Shown piece by piece: positions 23,572 through 33,772 of a DNA stretch of 64,000 nucleotides. The notes beneath the pieces were generated by a model. The model made no database searches and had not been told where the DNA came from. It saw nothing but the letters and a program-made list of their open reading frames with translations. Origin of the DNA: Gonatopus flavifemur (taxonomy: Eukaryota > Arthropoda > Insecta > Hymenoptera > Dryinidae); NCBI GenBank assembly GCA_018340375.1, contig JAFFJZ010000013.1, positions 372,001 to 436,000 of the forward strand, written 5' to 3'. The position numbers and the translations under genes were made by a program. Every line of letters starts with the position of its first letter. Within the stretch, counting starts at the first letter, position 1.

Positions 23572-24673
23572 TCTAATGTGAAAAGTTTTGAATTCAATTA
23601 TTGATTCTAAAAAGTCGAAAATAGGTTATGTATGTACACCAAGAGAACAAAGTTATTATTTTATCCAATAGTATTTATGAAATATTTCTTTGGATTAATT
23701 GAATCTCATTCTATTGGATTTTGACTTGATGGAATTGTGGTGAGAAACCATTCCATTCATTGTAATAAAATTTCATTAATTCAAAAAAATATTTCATAAA
23801 TACCATTGGATGAATATTTTATTCGCAATGACTTTCTTCTCTTAATGTAGAATGATTAATTCCATACAGAAAATAAGGGGAGCTTGTCTTACCGTCGAAA
23901 ATTAGCACTTGATAAATCATCCATCTTATTTATTGTTTGTACGATTATTTATTCTGAAGTCACAAAGTGCTTGTCACGTTATAATTTTTTTCACTGAACT
24001 CAATAAACAATTCACTGCTCTGAATAACACCTTCCTCAGGGTTGATGATGGTCTGATGATCAATATTGTAATATCGATAAATTATAGTTCTTCAATGTAA
24101 CTAATGTGTCGATACTCCCCATCGTAACATCTGAAGATTGCGAACAAATTAATCGAATGAAACGTTAACAGGTTATGGGCAGGGGCGTGTTTACATTTTT
24201 GCCGCCCAGGAGCTAATAATATTTCGCCAAGTTCATTTATATTACTTGAAAACAATGTAAAAAAACTTTTATAATTTTGTCGGCGAGAGCTGTAGACCTT
24301 CAAGCCGCCTTTAAAGACGTTTCTGGTGATTGATTTTTTGAAAGAATTTATAATGGATTTCAGTTTCGAAGAAATTTACAATGAATTCTTAAGAATCCTG
24401 CAAGAATTCTTCTTGAATACCATGAGTTCATATAGAATTGATTGTGAACTGTTATAAGATGGATTCTCCAAGAATTCCATAATGAATTCATAAAGAACTC
24501 TTTAGAAACACTGCGAGATTATCATATATGTTCAGAACATCGATGTTCATATCCCAGATTCAGAATTGTATTGAGCAAGCTTGAAAAACGGACGGTTTTT
24601 GAGACGAAATACGTGGGTACCCGGGTACCCGGTCATTGAACGAATAGTGAAAATTTGGTCATTGACCAGACGG
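23572..24673. other. 5' flank of the piggyBac transposase
   Basis: Non-coding 1.1 kb between the transposase ATG and the element end. It contains AT-rich spacer, an imperfect GAATTC-rich patch (24340-24500) and the right subterminal GGGTACCCGGG repeats. Promoter elements cannot be assigned by eye. Confidence 0.6.
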
Positions 24674-26664
24674 TTAAAAAAATTCGTAAAACCTGCTTTA
24701 CTATCGCATTTCGATTTCATCAGACAGGTCAAGTTATATTTGCCTCAGAATCAGCTTTTTCTGCAGGACATAGATTTAGGGTTTGGTTGTGAGGAACATT
24801 TGAACAAAATGATTGAAGAGGGGTTTTCCAACGAAGTCAACACAGTGCGTGTCACTTGTTTGAAGTTTCTCGTGACCGCTAGTGAAGAAATTTTGAAACG
24901 CCTTCCTTTCGATGATACTTTCCTACGCCAGCTCACCGTTTTTAAAGCAGAAACTGCTTTATTTGACTCCAATCGGGATACCTCGTTGAAAGAGGTACTA
25001 GGTGTATGTCAGAGTTTAGGTGGCTTTGATGAACATTCAATTACAGAGGAATGGACTGATTTGTATTTCTTAACTCTCATTCAAACTCGTGCTTTGGCCA
25101 ATTTGAGTTACGACGATATGTGGATGGAGATAACCTCTCTGCGCAATTCAGAAGGAACAATTCGCTTTCCTCATTTACGGTCGCTGTTGAATACGGTGAG
25201 GACTCTTCCTCATTCTAATGCTTCAGCTGAGAGGGCGTTCTCTATGATCCCCGATATAAAAACAAGGAAAAGGAACAGAATAGGTCCTGAAACGCTGAAT
25301 TCTATATGTCTAATTAAGATATCATTGAAAGCGAGAAACGAAACTGCTCGTACCATGACCGTCGACGAAGAACATTTGGAATCTTTCAATTATCAAAATG
25401 TGTATGGGCATTCGCAGTCTACGGAGCGACCCAGCAAATTACATTTATACGCAGGATAATCAAATATGAGGTATTGCTTTTCTGATCTGCTTGGATAGAA
25501 AATTTAATTTGTTCGAAACTCTCAAAGTGTATCAATTTCTGCGCGAAATCTGTACAATACCTTTTGATCCCTGTATGCGACAGATTATCTGAGAGCGTGG
25601 AATAGGCCTACTGGGGACACCACGTTGAAAAAAACGCATCTGTTTGTACTTTACCTCTTGGGTGATGCGGAAAAAGGTACGTAGTGTCGAGAGGGATGAA
25701 AATTTTGGCAGCAGAAGGATAAAAATAGATTTATAGGGTATCATAGCCCTGATAGCACAACTCCTTGCAGTTACCTTTCTGAAACATTGCCATCTTACAT
25801 TTTATGTACATAACATTTGAAACGTAACTGTTACATTACAAGGACCTTGCAGTTGTCATCTTTCGAATATAATCAGTCAGATATTTTTCAAAGTCATGTG
25901 TAAACCCACATGTGTTTTTTGAGCATCATGGGAATATTTAGGGAACTCAGGAACAAATTACTATGATTATTTTCGAAGCTTCACGTCTAAAAAATTTTTC
26001 TATTTCTTATGTCGATGTTTCATCAGACATCGTACCCAATTCTGACGTGAACTGTTTTCCCGAGGTTCCAACACTTGGTACAATTTACAATGAAGGGGTG
26101 AAGAGAAACATCTCTCCTACGATCTACTTATTTTTTGTTTCAGAACAATGTTAATCAATCGGGCTACATCTCACGAGAACAAATTTTTTTAAATTTCGCA
26201 TGGAATAGCTCCAGCACTTGGTAAAATTTGCGAGTGGACTTTTTAAAAAAAGTGTCTCTGAAGTGATGTTCATTTTTCATTTCGAAGAATTCTGAATCGA
26301 TTGGTCTACATCTTACGGAGACAAATTTTTGGAATTTTTTCTTCAATTTTTTCCAGCACTTGGTAAAATTTGCGAGTGGACTTTTTAAAAGAAGTGTCTC
26401 TTGAAGTGATGTTCATTTTTCATTTCGGAGAATTCTGAATCGATTGGTCTACATACTACGGAGACAAATTTTTGGAATTTTTTCTTCAATTTTTTCCAGC
26501 ACTTGGTAAAATTTGCGAGTGTGCTTTATTATTATAGAAATATTTTCATCACACTGTAAAAAATTTCTACGGGAAACATCATGAATAATCAATGCTGATT
26601 TGATTTATGATTTGATTCGAAAATTCAAAATGAATTCTCATGTTGAGAAAAAAAATTGTTTCCG

Positions 26665-26732
26665 CATCGGGAATTGAACATAGGTACCTTCGCTCACTAT
26701 ACCAATGACCTGCCACTGAGCCATCGACCGTT
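26665..26732 (-). other. tRNA-like segment, right arm
   Basis: This is the inverted, essentially identical copy of the tRNA-like stretch at 15945-16012, with the A-box-like and B-box-like motifs on the minus strand. Probably a SINE relic incorporated in the arm before it was duplicated or homogenised. Confidence 0.35.
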
Positions 26733-27379
26733 GTGACAATAAGTGTTGGAAAAGAGGTTTTTATAATCATCGTGTGAATCATTTTTATCGCGTTGCTGTA
26801 ATGGATGAATGCAAAAACCGAATTTTATTGAAAAAATCATGTACGAGAAACGTAAACAATTTTTCTTGCATGTTGAATTGTAAGTCGATGTAATAGTGAT
26901 CGAAAGAACCCATTTTATCAATTATTATGAACCAGGGATAGATACCATGGCTTCTGAAAATTCAAGGAATTCATGAAAACGTTATATACATAATATGTGT
27001 GTATTACTCAAAACATCTCTTTATTAATAACATTTTTATTATGCATTTGACGAAAATTTTTTCTGAAATTACACAATACGTATGTTTTAACCAATTATGT
27101 ATCATATAATTCTTCCCAATTCTGTAATTTTTTACAACAACGGTATGAATTCAGAGAACACTTCTAGTGTACTTGAAATACTGTTGTAAGAAAATTAAGA
27201 AATTTCAAGAACTTACACAATACATCATAGGTTAAAATATAACTGACGATATACGGTGGAATTTTACATAAGTTTCTATTCACATCTCTTTATATCATAA
27301 ATGAGATGTTTATTCATTTTAAAATTCGCGCGTGCTCGTCAACGTCGTTGCTAAGCGACGAGTATGTATACGTCGCGCG

Positions 27380-27935
27380 CACTGATCTCTATTATACACT
27401 GGATAGCGGATACTAAAAATTTCTTGTGACGAATTGAAGACTTGATCCGCCATTTTGTTGTGGGATGAATGGTCATTTTTTCGCGGTAAATTTGAACTGT
27501 ATCAACGTATTTCCAACAAAATCTACATTATATTTTCACGTAATTGAAAAATTTGTCACTATCCTTTCCCATGTCATCTAAATTTTAGTTCATAATACAA
27601 ACAAGCATGAGATTCTGCTTATTGTTGAGTTTTTGAGAATTTGACAAAAAAATGTATATTTTCAACTATAAAAACGTTCCAAACCATTCAAACTATAATC
27701 AATCATGATTTTTTCGAATTTCCCATCATGTTACACAATATTGGGTATTAGGATTGGATTAATATTGATATACTGCACAAAATACTTCGATAGCATTCAA
27801 ATTTACCACCAGAATTAACCATTCAACCCACAAACAAATGGCGGCTCCAGAGTCTTCTATCACGTTCAATTACTCACAGAAGTCTTATATTGCGAAGTCC
27901 TGTGTCCGCTATCCAGTGTATATTAGAGATCAGTG
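27380..27935. mobile_element. 556-bp non-autonomous hAT element in the right arm
   Basis: The ends are CACTGATCTCTATTATACAC and its mirror GTGTATATTAGAGATCAGTG. GTCGCGCG is duplicated (27372-27379 and 27936-27943), while the left arm near 15294-15303 keeps the empty site GTCGCGCGAC. The inner 35 bp are inverted repeats (ACTGGATAGCGGA). A relative lies at 44759-45245. Confidence 0.94.
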
Positions 27936-28184
27936 GTCGCGCGACAGAAAAATCATATTTCTCTCGCAAAACGATAACATTACCCGAACGTGGTCGAAAC
28001 GGCTCGAGCGGTTCCGAGTCACACGCATATGAACTTTCATTGTGTGAGAACTTTGGTCCACCCGAAGTGCGGCGGAATTGTCCGAGCGGTTCCGAATCAC
28101 ACGCACATGAACTTTCATTGTGTGAAAAGTGGAGGGGCTGATTTTTCGGTCCGCACCGACTTTCCTGGCATCACTGATGCATAC

Positions 28185-28600
28185 AGAAAGAATTCTATTG
28201 ACCAACTCCTAAAAAAAGATATAACGGATGAGACAGAAGTATTTAATATGATTAAGGAATGTGATAATGAAGTAATTTTTGCTGTAGCTAATTTCTTCAA
28301 GAGTATAAATCGAGTTATCTAAGTAATTCAATGATTAGAATATGTTAAGTTTGATATAAAATTACTTATAATATAAATTGGGATTTTATAAAAATTTATA
28401 AACGGCATTAAGCCAGAAATTTTATTCAAAGTTAAAACATAGTTGAAATAATTTGAATTTAAACATAGTAAATACGTTTCATATCCTGATGGCGTAAGAT
28501 ACTCAGTGGAACCTAGAATGTAAGGTTATATGTGAAACAAGATTTGTGTCGTATAAGCTGTAACTGTTTGGAGGCACAATAAACGGAAAGAAAAAAAAAC
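28185..28600 (+). pseudogene. Retrotransposon pol C-terminus and 3' UTR, distal fragment
   Basis: Downstream of the hAT target duplication the frame codes YRKNSIDQLLKKDITDE ... NFFKSINRVI then stop (28322). It is the continuation of the Cys-rich tail ended at 14758, via the 24-bp remnant 15038-15061. About 250 bp of 3' UTR follow, with AATAAA near 28581 and an A-rich run at about 28590-28600, which fits the retroelement's 3' end. Confidence 0.7.
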
Positions 28601-31538
28601 ATATTTGTTGTGGGGAAATGCATGCTCATTTTACAAATTCTCACCATTTATTCCGCAATTTATACAAGCAAAATATAATAAAAATAACAAATTCGTAGAG
28701 CAAAAGAAAGCTTAATCTTTTCAATTTCAATGGCATTAAATTCGATCATTAAGTACAACTCTTTCGACAGAGTCATTATTGAATCACTTTCAAGTTTTTT
28801 AATGTATATACACAACAGTTTATACATCCCTAATGAAAAATTGAACAGCAACGATTTTTTTATATTCAAAAAGTGATGTTGAAGAAAAAAAGAGATTAAA
28901 ATACCAAAAGATCAGAAATATAAATTATTACCTTACAAAATATTTGTGTATACATATATGTGTGTGTGGATTTTGTAATGCGGTGATTTTCATCTTATAA
29001 CAATAAGCATCGACTAACAATAAAATAATATGGCAAGCCTCTTTGTATCGAACTTGTACTGCTTAAAAAGAAATCTCAAAATCACAAGCATCATTAACGT
29101 ATAAGAAAATTCTCTTAAACTAAAATTACATCAACAGTATAACATACATAAAGGCTTCCACAAAGAGTTCCTTACCAAAAAAGGAAAGTATTATACGTTC
29201 ATTATTGATTCAAAAAACTTATAGTCTCTAAGATTCACTTGTTAATACAAAAGAAACTTGAAATTTGTTCCTTACATCTTTTTTACATTAGTACTACTCA
29301 ATTGCAAAATATAGATACAAAACCAAACTTATGTGCTAAACACTCCTCCATGCTGATTTTTTCCTTTCTTTTATTTTATTATATTTTGTACTGTCATGTC
29401 AATGTTAAAATATGATTGGTACAACTTCAGGTAACTTTTGGATAAATCATAGTTTTTATACTTAGTGCGATTAAATCATCATGACAGTCAGAATTAAAGC
29501 ATTTTGCAGAACGTGTCTTAAATCCATAAATTTGTAATAACGTATCCAAATATATTTCTAAATGTTGCGTTCTGGTTAAATACATGCTATTATCATATAG
29601 GAAACTATCCACTCTTAATGGGATACAAGCGATCCCCGCAGATGCAACCCACCATACAAGCGTACTGACTGAGTAAACATTTTCTTGGCAAGGATACTTT
29701 GAACTCAATTCATGAAGTATGAAATTTTCAGGAATCCATCTTCAATCTTTTATCTATTGCGGTACATCGCCCGAATTTTGAATTTCGAAAAAAAATTCTT
29801 TTCTCAGTCGGTGACATAAATTTTTTTTCGAAATTCAAAATTCGGGCGATGTACCGCAATAGATAAAGGATTGAAGATGGATTCCTGAAAATTTCATACT
29901 TCTTCATGAATTCAGTTCAAAGTATCCTTGCCGAGAAAATGTTTACACGGTCGGTATGCTTGTATGGTGGGTTGCATCTGCGGGGATCGCTGGTATACCG
30001 TTAACTGTATTATATTATCTCTAAAACTGTTTGCATTTTCATAAATAATTTAATCAGCCCATTTTTATAATTGTTGCTGCAGATTGTGATATTCATTCGA
30101 ATAGGTCATGCTATAGTTCTTCACGATAATTTGTCTTTTTCAAAGATACCATGAGAAAGAACTATAGCACGAACTTAATAAAAATTGTATACATTGTACA
30201 AGATGCTATTCAATTCCAAACTTATTTTCGTTATTCATGTCAATCTATTTCTCTTGAAGATGTTATAAATAATCGTGGAGTGTTTTTTACAGTTGATTTT
30301 TAAATATATTTGTATAAATAATATATTCCTTGGTTATAACCCTATTGTACATAGCCTCTACAAGAGAAATAGCGATATAATATTATGACTACGTACGCTT
30401 GTGCTTTGCCCTGAACTCTTATTTCGCAAGATGTCTAATATTTAATTCTATTTACGGATAATTTATACACGCTGCTCGTTAACGATTCTATTACGAACGG
30501 TGGGATGAAAGTTGCATCTACTTTGAATAAATATGGAAGATTCGATATAAAATTTAAATCTATAATAATGAATTATAAGTATCTCAAATAATAAAATAAT
30601 ATCTTTACACATGAATTATCGTTCAACTGAAAAAAAGGTTCCATATTTATCAACACAAGATTGGACAAGAACATATTCAGACCTTCGACATTTTACGGAA
30701 AAAGTTGGTATAAACTTGTCAACCTTCATTTAAGCGCCACATTATTCATCTGTTATATTTTTCAGTACAGTGCAACCTCTCAATAAGTAAGGTTTATGGA
30801 GCGGTTACATTGTGAATGGAGTCACATTGAGGGAAATTTAGAGTTAAATTTACTATGGTACTTTTCCAGATAACAGCTCCATTGTTACAATTCCATACTA
30901 AATTAAACTCTAAGTGTTCTCTCTGAAACCTAAAAACAGTTCAACAACATAACAGAGTACCGCTGAACTTTGATACAAATATACAAAGAAAATCCCTAAC
31001 TCATTTGTCACACTTGAAATATAAAACTTCAATACAAATAAAAACTCACTATTGGGTTATAAAGCATCTTTTAAAAAGATCTCACTTCAATGAACATAAT
31101 CACCAGAATCGAAACCGAGCATTATCATTTTACATTCACATTCAAATACTCTTGGTAAAGATAAAATATAATATTCAAGGCACGCTTTAAAAACCCAAAT
31201 AACAAATCTTGGTCCGATTAGGATACTCAATGACGTTAGTGCGATGAAAGCTTGTAAATCATTACCAACTAAACGATTCACAATAACATACAAACATGCT
31301 CTTGATTAAAATAAATAAACGATCTTCGACGAGTCAAACTTGGACTAAACGAAACTGAAATATTGAATGAATTATTATACATGAAAAAAAAAACACTGTA
31401 AAATAACTAGGGATTAAAAATTGTCATTTGGGTTCATTTTCCTATCCATTTGTATTTATTATCTTTGTAAATGAGGAATTCGTTTTGTATCACTAGCATA
31501 TTAAGAATAATGAGAACAGTTTCACTCGTTGTGCTGTA
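28601..31538. other. Probable 3' UTR / downstream flank of the SUN gene
   Basis: AT-rich, with no trustworthy coding frame. Being immediately 3' of the SUN stop codon (minus strand), part of it is likely 3' UTR. It contains a near-perfect foldback at about 29622-29990. Confidence 0.5.
29622..29990. repeat. Near-perfect foldback, arms about 180 bp
   Basis: GCGATCCCCGCAGATGCAAC at the left is mirrored by GTTGCATCTGCGGGGATCGC at the right. The match continues almost unbroken to the centre (ATTCGGGCGATGTACCGCAATAG facing its complement near 29830-29870). The arms differ at only a few sites, so it is young or maintained. The left arm contains the only sizeable frame of this area, which is fortuitous. 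Confidence 0.9.
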
Positions 31539-33687
31539 TTAAACAGGTCTGCCGTGAACTCTGAACCTGTACAAACACGTGTACTCCAACTGTCCATGAT
31601 TACTATGTATCTTCAATTCCACATACTCGAATGGTCTATCGATGGTGTGATTCTGCGTAAAACAATTCAATATATTTAATAAACAATTCACATGTATGTA
31701 AAAAAAAACATTACCTGAACTGGAAAATATTGTAGATTATCCTCGGAATTTACAAATTCGTATTCTCCAAACAATACAGGATCCAAATCATTTTCATCGA
31801 CTAATCCCTGTGAAATCGAATCATTAATAAAAATTGAATGATTTTTTTTTATGTTTTGCAAAAAAAAAAATACTTACCCAGACGTTGAATTTACGTGGAG
31901 CACTTTTCATTTCACCATTTGGCAAAATCGATCTAGGAGCATGCTCGAGAGTAAAGCCAGTCGCATAAATAGCGCTCCGTAACTTGATCAATAAATATCC
32001 AGGAAAATCTTGGAATGCCCAACACGCGCCAGGCTGTATTGGGTTTCCTTGGATCACGGTTCGAGGATTATTACTTTCGAGATATAACGTGAAACCCAAA
32101 AGTTTGAAAGCTCTCGATTTGATGTCGTATCTTTGAGTGCAGCGTATGCTTATGATTTGTCCTCCTGAAAATAAAAACATGAATCACAGTCTTTCCAATC
32201 ATACTTTCCTCCAAATAATAACAAATAATTTCAAATGTTTTAAAACACCTCACCTGCCGATTCCAAAGCATAGTCCACCTTTCCAGTCTTGTCTGCTTCA
32301 TAAACCTTTAGAATTTGTCTCACTATTTTTCTTATATGATCGGCTGTAATTTGAGTTTTGCCATCCGAACTTTCAGTATTTATAGTTTCTGATGATGAGG
32401 AAACTTCTGTGAAATTATTCATTTATCACATGGGCATTGCTACTTATCTTGCAAGATTCAAAGAGGTACCAGCGCCGTGAGACTAGCTAAATCTTGAAGC
32501 AATGATATGATATAATATAATGAGTTAAGGTAATCAGACGTGCTGGAATTTTCACATAATTTTTGTAGATTCTTGTATATTGCTTCAGTTTTTAATGATT
32601 TATCAGAAAAGATTTGACTAGTTCTACTGTGTATGACACTGGTATTTCCTTAAATTTTTATTAAAAAATATACATCTACATTAATAGAGTTAGGAAGATT
32701 AAAAAATTTGTACATTCTATATCATTCTGTAATGTAGAATTACAAATTAGAGTATGTAAAACCTACGTCCTCCAATAAAAATGGCAAATCAATGACAACA
32801 TGCAGGATTTTGTATATTATGCTGAACTTGTATACAAAATTGTCAACCGTACCATCTTTTTCCTTCGACAATATTATATCTTGAATAACCATGATGAAGT
32901 CTTCTTTAGTGAATGTATCTCCAAAGTATCCTGCAAACACCCTCTCTACCTTCTTCTCCATTTCTTCTTTAGTTACAAACTCATCAGCACTTTTACTGCA
33001 AGGTTTCCACTGTGAGTAAAGTTCTTTTAAAGCTTCAAATTCCACCCTGATATTGTTAATTTCATACTGTTCATTGATATTGTATTCTTTATTGTTATTC
33101 AAATTTTCCTCAAAATTTGCCATTTTATTCTGAAAGAAAAAGAATCATTATACGATAAATGAATCAACTCAAATAAACCACAAAACTCACATGATACTGC
33201 ATCCAAAATTCATTATGACGATTCTTCAGATCTTCCAGTACTTGACTAATTTGTGAAACGTCTTGCTGGAAATATCAAAAATTTTCTTGAGTAACTTGAC
33301 AGGTGAAAACACGATAAACATAAAAACCATTGAAGAGAAATTACTTTCCGAACAGAATCTCCAGCTTCCAAATTTTGAATCCTATTATTCAAATTTTCAA
33401 TGAGTAATTTCAAATCCTCGTTCATCAAATTCTGATCAGCATTAGTTCTGTAGATATTCATCAAATCCATATTGAACGCGTTATGCGTATTCATCTCTCT
33501 TCTCATCCCACTTATAAATTTCATGGCAGATAAAAATGATAAAACATTCAATGAACAGCAAATACCTGCAACATATCAAAAAGAATAATCATTTCCACAA
33601 TGTACCTGTACCGTGAGGTTCAAAATTAATCTCTTATTAACATTTAATTCGAGAGAAGGATAGATGAAGGAACTCACCATTTTGATG

Positions 33688-33772
<85 letters not shown>

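Larger units (their letters stand above)
21174..24673 (-). mobile_element. piggyBac transposon, 3500 bp, TTAA target duplication
   Basis: TTAA flanks both ends (21170-21173 and 24674-24677). Both termini read CCGTCTGGTCAATGACC inward (17 bp perfect). A subterminal box TGACCGGGTACCCGGGTA occurs just inside the left end, again near 21375, and inverted near 24615-24640. The element carries one full transposase gene on the minus strand. It sits within the hAT transposase ORF. Confidence 0.96.
19466..25459 (+). pseudogene. hAT transposase gene, ORF split only by a piggyBac insertion
   Basis: Part 1 (19466-21173) begins with a BED-type zinc finger (C46-x2-C49-x13-H63-x5-H69), followed by a Ser/Asn-rich linker and the hAT catalytic core. 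The core has VYVDETSD (Asp 321), LATDNAAV (Asp 390), the CVCHSSAL motif and the ETRWLTR box. Part 2 (24678-25459) carries the C-terminal hAT dimerisation block (LPHSNASAERAFSMIPDIK). Removing 21174-24677 (element plus one TTAA) leaves a continuous frame of about 829 codons: 1708 nt precede the junction and part 2 resumes in the matching codon position. No other lesion is visible. The last 90 or so bases of the gene have an inverted, diverged copy in the left arm. Confidence 0.93.
15062..28176 (+). mobile_element. 13.1-kb hAT transposon with about 2.2-kb inverted arms, 8-bp target duplication
   Basis: The left end is CAGTGACGCCAGGAAAGTCG and the right end, read inverted, is CAGTGATGCCAGGAAAGTCG. 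ATGCATAC is duplicated exactly on both sides (15054-15061 and 28177-28184). The arms run inward about 2.2 kb once nested inserts are removed (left 15062 to about 18600; right about 25350 to 28176). Inside lies a hAT transposase gene (19466-25459). Nested in it are an RTE-like fragment (16705-18023), a piggyBac (21174-24673) and a hAT MITE (27380-27935); without them the element is about 7.7 kb. The element was inserted into the 3' part of an older retrotransposon. Confidence 0.95.
25350..28176. repeat. Right inverted arm of the hAT element
   Basis: It mirrors 15062-18600. It begins inside the transposase stop region (codons NYQNVYGHSQSTE mirror the left-arm NYQSMYGHMQSSE), continues through the mirrored 140-bp tandem array (about 26080-26530) and tRNA-like segment (about 26665-26732), and ends in the terminal CACTG. 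It lacks the retroelement of the left arm but carries a 556-bp MITE at 27380-27935. Confidence 0.92.
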
